DNA from: Liolophura sinensis
Lineage: Eukaryota > Mollusca > Polyplacophora > Chitonida > Chitonidae
Reading direction: 5' to 3'
DNA: 64,000 nt
Assembly (NCBI RefSeq): GCF_032854445.1
Contig: NW_027017995.1
Span: forward strand, 1-64,000
Shown: in pieces, positions 23,413-36,061 of the stretch
How the letters are laid out: the number at the start of each line of letters is the position of its first letter
How positions within the stretch are numbered: the first letter of the stretch is position 1
The notes under the pieces: generated by a model
What the model saw: only the letters and a program-made list of their open reading frames with translations
What the model was told of the DNA's origin: nothing
The model's database searches: none
Translations under genes and position numbers: made by a program

Positions 23413-26400
23413 GACGTCAAATCTTTGGGCCAAGCCCATTTAACTCACCCAGCAAATGTCTTACTTCTAAGTCGAAGACAATCTCAATGTCTTTATCTAC
23501 ATGTAGAAAAACCACACCATTTGTTTATAAAAAAACGCAAGGTACTTGATACAGTCCGCTGTAAAAAGTTCAATTGAACACTGACCCACATCAATAAGGT
23601 GCCAAAAGATGCGCAATTGGGCCAGACATCTCCAGCTGTTGAAAAATTGCAAATTTCTATGGTTTCCATAGATTAAGAGCCGTTGCTGGGCACGTGATCT
23701 TGACATCATTGATTATTCATTTGTGGCTACAGCCAAAAGTATTGGTCGGAGAGCAACGCGGTTTGCACCATTCGATTTCTCGTCACAAAATACGTCGGAT
23801 TAGCCTCTTACCAGCAGCATTGGAACAGTTTTTCCACTTTTGGATTTTTGCCTGGTCTTTTTGCTAATTGAAATCGGCTACATTAACTATGTACAATCGC
23901 GACTGGTCATTACTTTTTTCAACATTTTATTATAAGTTATGTGCCCTTCGGTAGCCCAGACGACGTCAAATCTTTGGGCCAAGCCCATTTAACTCACCCA
24001 GCAAATGTCTTACTCCTAAGTCGAAGACAAACTCAATGTCTTTATCTACATGTAGAAAAACCACACCATTTGTATATAAAAAAACACAAGGTACTTGATA
24101 CAATCCGCTGTAAAAAGTACAATTGAACACTGACCCACATCAATAAGGTGCCAAAAGATGCGCAATTGGGCCAGGCATCTCCAGCTGTTGAAAAATTGCA
24201 AATTTATATGGTTTCCATGGATTAAGAGCCGTTGCTGGGCACGTGATCTTGACATCATTGATTATTCATTTGTGGCTACAGCCAAAAGTATTGGTCGGAG
24301 AGCAACGTGGTTTGCACCATTCGATTTCTCGTCACAAAATACGTCGGATTAGTCTCTTACCAGCAGTATTGGAACTGTTTTTTTTACTTTTGGATTTTTG
24401 CCTGGTCTTTTTGCTAATTGAAATCGGCTACATTAACTATGTACATTCGCGACTGGTCATTACTATATTCAACTTTTTATTATAAGTTATGTGCCCTTCG
24501 GTAGCCCAGACGACGTCAAATCTTTGGGCCAAGCCCATTTAACTCACCCAGCAAATGTCTTACTTCTAAGTCGAAGACAAACTCAATGTCTTTATCTACA
24601 TGTAGAAAAACCACACCATTTGTATATAAAAAAAACACAAGGTTCTTGATACAATCCGCTGTAAAAAGTACAATTGAACACTGACCCACATCAAAAAGGT
24701 GCCAAAGGATGCGCAATTGGGCCAGGCATCTCCAGCTGTTCAAAAATTGCAAATTTCTATGGTTTCCATGGATTAAGAGCCGTTGCTGGGCACGTGATCT
24801 TGACATCATTGATTATTCATTTGTGGCTACAGCCAAAAGTATTGGTCGGAGAGCAACGCGGTTTGCACCATTCGATTTCTCGTCACAAAATACGTCGGAT
24901 TAGCCTCTTACCAGCAGCATTGGAACAGTTTTTCTACTTTTGGATTTTTGCCTGGTCTTTTTGCTAATTGAAATCGGCTACATTAACTATGTACAATCGC
25001 GACTGGTCATTACTATATTCAACTTTTCATTATAAGTTATGTGCCCTTCGGTAGCCCAGACGACGTCAAATCTTTGGGCCAAGCCCATTTAACTCACCCA
25101 ACAAATGTCTTACTTCTAAATCGAAGACAAACTCAATGTCTTTATCTACATGTAGAAAAACCACACCATTTGTATATAAAAAAACACAAGGTACTTGATA
25201 CAGTCTGCTGTAAAAACTACAATTGAACACTGACCCACATCAATAAGGTGCCGAAAGATGCGCAATTGGGCCAGGCATCTCCAGCTGTTGAAAAATTGCA
25301 AATTTCTATGGTTTCCATGGAGTAAGAGCCGTTGCTGGGCACGTGATCTTGACACCATTGATTATTCATTTGTGGCTACAGCCAAAAGTATTGGTTGCAG
25401 AGCAACGCGGTTTGCACCATTCGATTTCTCGTCACAAAATACGTCGGATTAGCCTCTTACCAGCAGCATTGGAACAGTTTTTCTACTTTTGGATTTTTGC
25501 CTGGTCTTTTTGCAAATTGAAATCGGCTACATTAACTATGTACAATCGCGACTGGTCATTACTATATTCAACTTTTCATTATAAGTTATGTGCCCTTCGG
25601 TAGCCCAGACGACGTCAAATCTTTGGGCCAAGCCCATTTAAATCACCCAACAAATGTCTTACTCCTAAGTCGAAGACAAACTCAATGTCTTTATCTACAT
25701 GTAGAAAAACCACACCATTTGTATATAAAAAAAACACAAGGTACTTGATACAGTCTGCTGTAAAAAGTACAATTGAACACTGACCCACATCAATAAGGTG
25801 CCAAAGGATGCGCAATTGGGCCAGGCATCTCCAGCTGTTGAAAAATTGCAAATTTCTATGGTTTCCATGGATTTAGAGACGTTGCTGGGCACGTGATCTT
25901 GACATCATTGATTATTCATTTGTGGCTACAGCCAAAAGTATTGGTCGGAGAGCAACGCGGTTTGCACCATTCGATTTCTCGTCACAAAATACGTCGGTTC
26001 AGCCTCTTACCAGCAGCATTAGAACAGTTTTTCCACTTTTGGATTTTTGCCTGGTCTTTTTGCGAATTGAAATCGGCTACATTAACTATGTACAATCGCG
26101 ACTGGTCATTACTATATTCAACTTTTCATTATAAGTTATGTGCCTTTCGGTAGCCCAGACGACGTCAAATCTTTGGGCCAAGCCCATTTAACTCACCCAG
26201 CAAATGTCTTACTTCTAAGTCGAAGAAAAACTCAATGTCTTTATCTACATGTAGAAAAACCACACCATTTGTATATAAAAAAAACACAAGGTACTTGATA
26301 CAATCCGCTGTAAAAAGTACAATTGAACACTGACCCACATCAATAAGGTGCCAAAAGATGCGCAATTGGGCCAGGCATCTCCAGCTGTTGAAAAATTGCA

Positions 26401-27800
26401 AATTTCCTTGGTTTCCATGGAGTAAGAGCCGTTGCTGGGCACGTGATCTTGACATCATTGATTATTCATTTGTGGCTACAGCCAAAAGTATTGGTCGGAG
26501 AGCAACGCGGTTTGCACCATTCGATTTCTCGTCACAAAATACGTCGGATTAGCCTCTTACCAGCAGCATTGGAACTGTTTTTTTTACTTTTGGATTTTTG
26601 CCTGGTCTTTTTGCTAATTGAAATCGGCTACATTAACTATGTACACTCGCTACTGGTCATTACTATATTCAACTTTTCATTATAAGTTATGTGCCCTTCG
26701 GTAGCCCAGACGACGTCAAATCTTTGGGCCAAGCCCATTTAACTCACCCAACAAATGTCTTACTCCTAAGTCGAAGACAAACTCAATGTCTTTATCTACA
26801 TGTAGAAAAACCACACCATTTGTATATAAAAAAAACACAAGGTACTTGATACAATCCGCTGTAAAAAGTACAATTGAACACTGACCCACATCAAAAAGGT
26901 GCCAAAGGATGCGCAATTGAGCCAGGCATCTCCAGCTGTTGAAAAATTGCAAATTTCTATGGTTTCCATGGAGTAAGAGCCGTTGCTGGGCACGTGATCT
27001 TGACATCATTGATTATTCATTTGTGGATACAGCCAAAAGTATTGGTTGGAGAGCAACGTGGTTTGCACTATTCGATTTTTCGTCACAAAATACGTCGGAT
27101 TAGCCTCTTACCAGCAGCATTGGAACAGTTTTCCCACTTTTGGGTTTTTGCCTGGTCTTTTTGCTAATTGAAATCGGGTACATTAACTATGTACAATCGC
27201 GACTGGTCATTACTATATTCAACTTTTCATTATGAGTTATGTGCCCTTCGGTAGCCCAGACGACGTCAAATCTTTGGGCCAAGCCCATTTAACTCACCCA
27301 ACAAATGTCTTACTCCTAAGTCGAAGACAAACTCAATGTCTTTATCTACATGTAGAAAAACCACACCATTTGTATATAAAAAAAACACAAGGTACTTGAT
27401 ACAATCCGCTGTAAAAAGTACAATTGAACACTGACCCACATCAATAAGGTGCCAAAGGATGCGCAATTGGGCCAGGCATCTCCAGCTGTTGAAAAATTGC
27501 AAATTTCTATGGTTTCCATGGATTTAGAGACGTTGCTGGGCACGTGATCTTGACATCATTGATTATTCATTTGTGGCTACAGCCAAAAGTATTGGTCGGA
27601 GAGCAACGCGGTTTGCACCATTCGATTTCTCGTCACAAAATACGTCGGTTCAGCCTCTTACCAGCAGCATTGGAACAGTTTTTCTACTTTTGGATTTTTG
27701 CCTGGTCTTTTTGCAAATTGAAATCGGCTACATTAACTATGTACAATCGCGACTGGTCATTACTATATTCAACTTTTCATTATAAGTTATGTGCCCTTCG
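18861..27800 (+). repeat. Older block duplication, right copy, shortened by whole monomers
   Basis: Collinear with 3470 to about 16.8 kb but lacking a dimer (4723-5821 region), a second dimer (8017-9115), three monomers (about 11,313-12,964) and one p monomer (14,614-15,163). The monomer at 23,962 begins like 10,764 and ends like the tail of 12,412 (AACTG followed by eight T, TACATTCGCG, TTTTTATTATAAG), which is what an in-phase crossover deleting the three monomers would leave. Whether monomers were lost here or gained on the left cannot be decided without an outgroup. Confidence 0.65.
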
Positions 27801-28361
27801 GTAGCCCAGACGACGTCAAATCTTTGGGCCAAGCCCATTTAAATCACCCAACAAATGTCTTACTCCTAAGTCGAAGACAAACTCAATGTCTTTATCTACA
27901 TGTAGAAAAACCACACCATTTGTATATAAAAAAAACACAAGGTACTTGATACAGTCTGCTGTAAAAAGTACAATTGAACACTGACCCACATCAATAAGGT
28001 GCCAAAGGATGCGCAATTGGGCCAGGCATCTCCAGCTGTTGAAAAATTGCAAATTTCTATGGTTTCCATGGATTTAGAGACGTTGCTGGGCACGTGATCT
28101 TGACATCATTGATTATTCATTTGTGGCTACAGCCAAAAGTATTGGTCGGAGAGCAACGCGGTTTGCACCATTCGATTTCTCGTCACAAAATACGTCGGTT
28201 CAGCCTCTTACCAGCAGCATTAGAACAGTTTTTCCACTTTTGGATTTTTGCCTGGTCTTTTTGCGAATTGAAATCGGCTACATTAACTATGTACAATCGC
28301 GACTGGTCATTACTATATTCAACTTTTCATTATAAGTTAAGTGCCCTTCGTTAGCCAAGAC
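23413..28361 (+). repeat. p-led module of nine monomers
   Basis: Monomers start at 23,413 (p), 23,962 (chimera), 24,512, 25,062, 25,611 (c'), 26,161 (a), 26,712 (b), 27,262 (c with an unusual tail) and 27,812 (c'). The order a, b, c, c' at its end is repeated at 30,561-32,761 within the next block. The monomer at 24,512 shares GGTTCTTGAT and CATCAAAAAGG with the one at 12,965. Confidence 0.7.
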
Positions 28362-30011
28362 GACGTCAAATCTTTGGGCCAAGCCCATTTAACTCACCCA
28401 GCAAATGTCTTACTTCTAAGTCGAAGACAATCTCAATGTCTTTATCTACATGTAGAAAAACCACACCATTTGTTTATAAAAAAACGCAAGGTACTTGATA
28501 CAGTCCGCTGTAAAAAGTACAATTGAACACTGACCCACATCAATAAGGTGCCAAAAGATGCGCAATTGGGCCAGACATCTCCAGCTGTTGAAAAATTGCA
28601 AATTTCTATGGTTTCCATAGATTAAGAGCCGTTGCTGGGCACGTGATCTTGACATCATTGATTATTCATTTGTGGCTACAGCCAAAAGTATTGGTCGGAG
28701 AGCAACGCGGTTTGCACCATTCGATTTCTCGTCACAAAATACGTCGGATTAGCCTCTTACCAGCAGCATTGGAACTGTTTTTTTTACTTTTGGATTTTTG
28801 CCTGGTCTTTTTGCTAATTGAAATCGGCTACATTAACTATGTACACTCGCTACTGGTCATTACTATATTCAACTTTTCATTATAAGTTATGTGCCCTTCG
28901 GTAGCCCAGACGACGTCAAATCTTTGGGCCAAGCCCATTTAACTCACCCAACAAATGTCTTACTCCTAAGTCGAAGACAAACTCAATGTCTTTATCTACA
29001 TGTAGAAAAACCACACCATTTGTATATAAAAAAAACACAAGGTACTTGATACAATCCGCTGTAAAAAGTACAATTGAACACTGACCCACATCAATAAGGT
29101 GCCAAAGGATGCGCAATTGAGCCAGGCATCTCCAGCTGTTGAAAAATTGCAAATTTCTATGGTTTCCATGGAGTAAGAGCCGTTGCTGGGCACGTGATCT
29201 TGACATCATTGATTATTCATTTGTGGATACAGCCAAAAGTATTGGTTGGAGAGCAACGTGGTTTGCACTATTCGATTTTTCGTCACAAAATACGTCGGAT
29301 TAGCCTCTTACCAGCAGCATTGGAACAGTTTTCCCACTTTTGGGTTTTTGCCTGGTCTTTTTGCTAATTGAAATCGGGTACATTAACTATGTACAATCGC
29401 GACTGGTCATTACTATATTCAACTTTTCATTATGAGTTATGTGCCCTTCGGTAGCCCAGACGACGTCAAATCTTTGGGCCAAGCCCATTTAACTCACCCA
29501 ACAAATGTCTTACTCCTAAGTCGAAGACAAACTCAATGTCTTTATCTACATGTAGAAAAACCACACCATTTGTATATAAAAAAAACACAAGGTACTTGAT
29601 ACAATCCGCTGTAAAAAGTACAATTGAACACTGACCCACATCAATAAGGTGCCAAAGGATGCGCAATTGGGCCAGGCATCTCCAGCTGTTGAAAAATTGC
29701 AAATTTCTATGGTTTCCATGGATTTAGAGACGTTGCTGGGCACGTGATCTTGACATCATTGATTATTCATTTGTGGCTACAGCCAAAAGTATTGGTCGGA
29801 GAGCAACGCGGTTTGTACCATTCGATTTCTCGTCACAAAATACGTCGGTTCAGCCTCTTACCAGCAGCATTAGAACAGTTTTTCCACTTTTGGATTTTTG
29901 CCTGGTCTTTTTGCGAATTGAAATCGGCTACATTAACTATGTACAATCGCGACTGGTCATTACTATATTCAACTTTTCATTATAAGTTAAGTGCCTATCG
30001 TTAGCCAAGAC
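28362..30011 (+). repeat. Module 1 of the 29-mer: p b c (copy 1)
   Basis: Monomers start at 28,362 (p head with an a-type tail), 28,912 (b) and 29,462 (c). The first is a chimera: it opens with p marks (TTTATAAA, CCAGACATC, CCATAGATT) and closes with the a-type AACTG plus eight T and CACTCGCTACTGG. Compared with the p-a-b-c order elsewhere, this looks like one monomer deleted by crossing-over between p and a. Copy 2 is at 44,310-45,959. Confidence 0.75.
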
Positions 30012-32761
30012 GACGTCAAATCTTTGGGCCAAGCCCATTTAACTCACCCAGCAAATGTCTTACTTCTAAGTCGAAGACAATCTCAATGTCTTTATCTACA
30101 TGTAGAAAAACCACACCATTTGTTTATAAAAAAACGCAAGGTACTTGATACAGTCCGCTGTAAAAAGTACAATTGAACACTGACCCACATCAATAAGGTG
30201 CCAAAAGATGCGCAATTGGGCCAGACATCTCCAGCTGTTGAAAAATTGCAAATTTCTATGGTTTCCATAGATTAAGAGCCGTTGCTGGGCACGTGATCTT
30301 GACATCATTGATTATTCATTTGTGGCTACAGCCAAAAGTATTGGTCGGAGAGCAACGCGGTTTGCACCATTCGATTTCTCGTCACAAAATACGTCGGATT
30401 AGCCTCTTACCAGCAGCATTGGAACAGTTTTTCCACTTTTGGATTTTTGCCTGGTCTTTTGGCTAATTGAAATCGGCTACATTAACTATGTACAATCGCG
30501 ACTGGTCATTACTATATTCAACTTTTCATTATAAGTTATGTGCCTTTCGGTAGCCCAGACGACGTCAAATCTTTGGGCCAAGCCCATTTAACTCACCCAG
30601 CAAATGTCTTACTTCTAAGTCGAAGAAAAACTCAATGTCTTTATCTACATGTAGAAAAACCACACCATTTGTATATAAAAAAAACACAAGGTACTTGATA
30701 CAATCCGCTGTAAAAAGTACAATTGAACACTGACCCACATCAATAAGGTGCCAAAAGATGCGCAATTGGGCCAGGCATCTCCAGCTGTTGAAAAATTGCA
30801 AATTTCCTTGGTTTCCATGGAGTAAGAGCCGTTGCTGGGCACGTGATCTTGACATCATTGATTATTCATTTGTGGCTACAGCCAAAAGTATTGGTCGGAG
30901 AGCAACGCGGTTTGCACCATTCGATTTCTCGTCACAAAATACGTCGGATTAGCCTCTTACCAGCAGCATTGGAACTGTTTTTTTTACTTTTGGATTTTTG
31001 CCTGGTCTTTTTGCTAATTGAAATCGGCTACATTAACTATGTACACTCGCTACTGGTCATTACTATATTCAACTTTTCATTATAAGTTATGTGCCCTTCG
31101 GTAGCCCAGACGACGTCAAATCTTTGGGCCAAGCCCATTTAACTCACCCAACAAATGTCTTACTCCTAAGTCGAAGACAAACTCAATGTCTTTATCTACA
31201 TGTAGAAAAACCACACCATTTGTATATAAAAAAAACACAAGGTACTTGATACAATCCGCTGTAAAAAGTACAATTGAACACTGACCCACATCAATAAGGT
31301 GCCAAAGGATGCGCAATTGAGCCAGGCATCTCCAGCTGTTGAAAAATTGCAAATTTCTATGGTTTCCATGGAGTAAGAGCCGTTGCTGGGCACGTGATCT
31401 TGACATCATTGATTATTCATTTGTGGATACAGCCAAAAGTATTGGTTGGAGAGCAACGTGGTTTGCACTATTCGATTTTTCGTCACAAAATACGTCGGAT
31501 TAGCCTCTTACCAGCAGCATTGGAACAGTTTTCCCACTTTTGGGTTTTTGCCTGTTCTTTTTGCTAATTGAAATCGGGTACATTAACTATGTACAATCGC
31601 GACTGGTCATTACTATATTCAACTTTTCATTATGAGTTATGTGCCCTTCGGTAGCCCAGACGACGTCAAATCTTTGGGCCAAGCCCATTTAACTCACCCA
31701 ACAAATGTCTTACTCCTAAGTCGAAGACAAACTCAATGTCTTTATCTACATGTAGAAAAACCACACCATTTGTATATAAAAAAAACACAAGGTACTTGAT
31801 ACAATCCGCTGTAAAAAGTACAATTGAACACTGACCCACATCAATAAGGTGCCAAAGGATGCGCAATTGGGCCAGGCATCTCCAGCTGTTGAAAAATTGC
31901 AAATTTCTATGGTTTCCATGGATTTAGAGACGTTGCTGGGCACGTGATCTTGACATCATTGATTATTCATTTGTGGCTACAGCCAAAAGTATTGGTCGGA
32001 GAGCAACGCGGTTTGCACCATTCGATTTCTCGTCACAAAATACGTCGGTTCAGCCTCTTACCAGCAGCATTGGAACAGTTTTTCTACTTTTGGATTTTTG
32101 CCTGGTCTTTTTGCAAATTGAAATCGGCTACATTAACTATGTACAATCGCGACTGGTCATTACTATATTCAACTTTTCATTATAAGTTATGTGCCCTTCG
32201 GTAGCCCAGACGACGTCAAATCTTTGGGCCAAGCCCATTTAAATCACCCAACAAATGTCTTACTCCTAAGTCGAAGACAAACTCAATGTCTTTATCTACA
32301 TGTAGAAAAACCACACCATTTGTATATAAAAAAAACACAAGGTACTTGATACAGTCTGCTGTAAAAAGTACAATTGAACACTGACCCACATCAATAAGGT
32401 GCCAAAGGATGCGCAATTGGGCCAGGCATCTCCAGCTGTTGAAAAATTGCAAATTTCTATGGTTTCCATGGATTTAGAGACGTTGCTGGGCACGTGATCT
32501 TGACATCATTGATTATTCATTTGTGGCTACAGCCAAAAGTATTGGTCGGAGAGCAACGCGGTTTGCACCATTCGATTTCTCGTCACAAAATACGTCGGTT
32601 CAGCCTCTTACCAGCAGCATTAGAACAGTTTTTCCACTTTCGGATTTTTGCCTGGTCTTTTTGCGAATTGAAATCGGCTACATTAACTATGTACAATCGC
32701 GACTGGTCATTACTATATTCAACTTTTCATTATAAGTTAAGTGCCCTTCGTTAGCCAAGAC
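30012..32761 (+). repeat. Module 2 of the 29-mer: p a b c c' (copy 1)
   Basis: Monomers start at 30,012 (p), 30,561 (a), 31,112 (b), 31,662 (c) and 32,212 (c'). The c monomer ends with GGAACAGTTTTTCTAC and GCAAATTG, the tail type that always precedes c' in this window. Copy 2 is at 45,960-48,709. Confidence 0.75.
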
Positions 32762-35700
32762 GACGTCAAATCTTTGGGCCAAGCCCATTTAACTCACCCA
32801 GCAAATGTCTTACTTCTAAGTCGAAGACAATCTCAATGTCTTTATCTACATGTAGAAAAACCACACCATTTGTTTATACAAAAACGCAAGGTACTTGATA
32901 CAGTCCGCTGTAAAAAGTACAATTGAACACTGACCCACATCAATAAGGTGCCAAAAGATGCGCAATTGGGCCAGACATCTCCAGCTGTTGAAAAATTGCA
33001 AATTTCTATGGTTTCCATAGATTAAGAGCCGTTGCTGGGCACGTGATCTTGACATCATTGATTATTCATTTGTGGCTACAGCCAAAAGTATTGGTCGGAG
33101 AGCAACGCGGTTTGCACCATTCGATTTCTCGTCACAAAATACGTCGGATTAGCCTCTTACCAGCAGCATTGGAACAGTTTTTCCACTTTTGGATTTTTGC
33201 CTGGTCTTTTTGCTAATTGAAATCGGGTACATTAACTATGTACAATCGCGACTGGTCATTACTATATTCAACTTTTCATTATAAGTTATGTGCCTTTCGG
33301 TAGCCCAGACGACGTCAAATCTTTGGGCCAAGCCCATTTAACTCACCCAGCAAATGTCTTACTTCTAAGTCGAAGACAAACTCAATGTCTTTATCTACAT
33401 GTAGAAAAACCACACCATTTGTATATAAAAAAAACACAAGGTACTTGATACAATCCGCTGTAAAAAGTACAATTGAACACTGACCCACATCAATAAGGTG
33501 CCAAAAGATGCGCAATTGGGCCAGGCATCTCCAGCTGTTGAAAAATTGCAAATTTCCTTGGTTTCCATGGAGTAAGAGCCGTTGCTGGGCACGTGATCTT
33601 GACATCATTGATTATTCATTTGTGGCTACAGCCAAAAGTATTAATCGGAGAGCAACGCGGTTTGCACCATTCGATTTCTCGTCACAAAATACGTCGGATT
33701 AGCCTCTTACCAGCAGCATTGGAACTGTTTTTTTTACTTTTGGATTTTTGCCTGGTCTTTTTGCTAATTGAAATCGGCTACATTAACTATGTACACTCGC
33801 TACTGGTCATTACTATATTCAACTTTTCATTATAAGTTATGTGCCCTTCGGTAGCCCAGACGACGTCAAATCTTTGGGCCAAGCCCATTTAACTCACCCA
33901 ACAAATGTCTTACTCCTAAGTCGAAGACAAACTCAATGTCTTTATCTACATGTAGAAAAACCACACCATTTGTATATAAAAAAAACACAAGGTACTTGAT
34001 ACAATCCGCTGTAAAAAGTACAATTGAACACTGACCCACATCAATAAGGTGCCAAAGGATGCGCAATTGAGCCAGGCATCTCCAGCTGTTGAAAAATTGC
34101 AAATTTCTATGGTTTCCATGGAGTAAGAGCCGTTGCTGGGCACGTGATCTTGACATCATTGATTATTCATTTGTGGATACAGCCAAAAGTATTGGTTGGA
34201 GAGCAACGTGGTTTGCACTATTCGATTTTTCGTCACAAAATACGTCGGATTAGCCTCTTACCAGCAGCATTGGAACAGTTTTCCCACTTTTGGGTTTTTG
34301 CCTGGTCTTTTTGCTAATTGAAATCGGGTACATTAACTATGTACAATCGCGACTGGTCATTACTATATTCAACTTTTCATTATGAGTTATGTGCCCTTCG
34401 GTAGCCCAGACGACGTCAAATCTTTGGGCCAAGCCCATTTAACTCACCCAACAAATGTCTTACTCCTAAGTCGAAGACAAACTCAATGTCTTTATCTACA
34501 TGTAGAAAAACCACACCATTTGTATATAAAAAAAACACAAGGTACTTGATACAATCCGCTGTAAAAAGTACAATTGAACACTGACCCACATCAATAAGGT
34601 GCCAAAGGATGCGCAATTGGGCCAGGCATCTCCAGCTGTTGAAAAATTGCAAATTTCTATGGTTTCCATGGATTTAGAGACGTTGCTGGGCACGTGATCT
34701 TGACATCATTGATTATTCATTTGTGGCTACAGCCAAAAGTATTGGTCGGAGAGCAACGCGGTTTGCACCATTCGATTTCTCGTCACAAAATACGTCGGTT
34801 CAGCCTCTTACCAGCAGCATTGGAACAGTTTTCCCACTTTTGGGTTTTTGCCTGGTCTTTTTGCTAATTGAAATCGGGTACATTAACTATGTACAATCGC
34901 GACTGGTCATTACTATATTCAACTTTTCATTATGAGTTATGTGCCCTTCGGTAGCCCAGACGACGTCAAATCTTTGGGCCAAGCCCATTTAACTCACCCA
35001 ACAAATGTCTTACTCCTAAGTCGAAGACAAACTCAATGTCTTTATCTACATGTAGAAAAACCACACCATTTGTATATAAAAAAAACACAAGGTACTTGAT
35101 ACAATCCGCTGTAAAAAGTACAATTGAACACTGACCCACATCAATAAGGTGCCAAAGGATGCGCAATTGAGCCAGGCATCTCCAGCTGTTGAAAAATTGC
35201 AAATTTCTATGGTTTCCATGGAGTAAGAGCCGTTGCTGGGCACGTGATCTTGACATCATTGATTATTCATTTGTGGATACAGCCAAAAGTATTGGTTGGA
35301 GAGCAACGTGGTTTGCACTATTCGATTTCTCGTCACAAAATACGTCGGATTAGCCTCTTACCAGCAGCATTGGAACAGTTTTCCCACTTTTGGGTTTTTG
35401 CCTGGTCTTTTTGCTAATTGAAATCGGGTACATTAACTATGTACAATCGCGACTGGTCATTACTATATTCAACTTTTCATTATGAGTTATGTGCCCTTCG
35501 GTAGCCCAGACGACGTCAAATCTTTGGGCCAAGCCCATTTAACTCACCCAACAAATGTCTTACTCCTAAGTCGAAGACAAACTCAATGTCTTTATCTACA
35601 TGTAGAAAAACCACACCATTTGTATATAAAAAAAACACAAGGTACTTGATACAATCCGCTGTAAAAAGTACAATTGAACACTGACCCACATCAATAAGGT

Positions 35701-36061
35701 GCCAAAGGATGCGCAATTGGGCCAGGCATCTCCAGCTGTTGAAAAATTGCAAATTTCTATGGTTTCCATGGATTTAGAGACGTTGCTGGGCACGTGATCT
35801 TGACATCATTGATTATTCATTTGTGGCTACAGCCAAAAGTATTGGTCGGAGAGCAACGCGGTTTGCACCATTCGATTTCTCGTCACAAAATACGTCGGTT
35901 CAGCCTCTTACCAGCAGCATTAGAACAGTTTTTCCACTTTTGGATTTTTGCCTAGTCTTTTTGCGAATTGAAATCGGCTACATTAACTATGTACAATCGC
36001 GACTGGTCATTACTATATTCAACTTTTCATTATAAGTTAAGTGCCTATCGTTAGCCAAGAC
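32762..36061 (+). repeat. Module 3 of the 29-mer: p a b c/b b c (copy 1)
   Basis: Monomers start at 32,762 (p, with TATACAAAAACGC), 33,311 (a, with ATTAATCGG), 33,862 (b), 34,412 (c head with b tail), 34,962 (b) and 35,512 (c). The c/b chimera explains the repeated b-c dimer. Copy 2 is at 48,710-52,009. Confidence 0.75.
34412..34961 (+). repeat. Chimeric monomer, c head and b tail
   Basis: The first part has c marks (GGATTTAGAGACG and CGGTTCAG at about 34,670-34,803). From about 34,821 it switches to b marks: GGAACAGTTTTCCCAC, TTTTGGGTTTTTG, CGGGTACATT and CATTATGAG. The switch falls between CGGTTCAG and GGAACAG, a tract of some 20 bases with no subtype marks. This is the expected product of in-phase unequal crossing-over or gene conversion. 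It is duplicated at 50,360-50,909. Confidence 0.75.
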
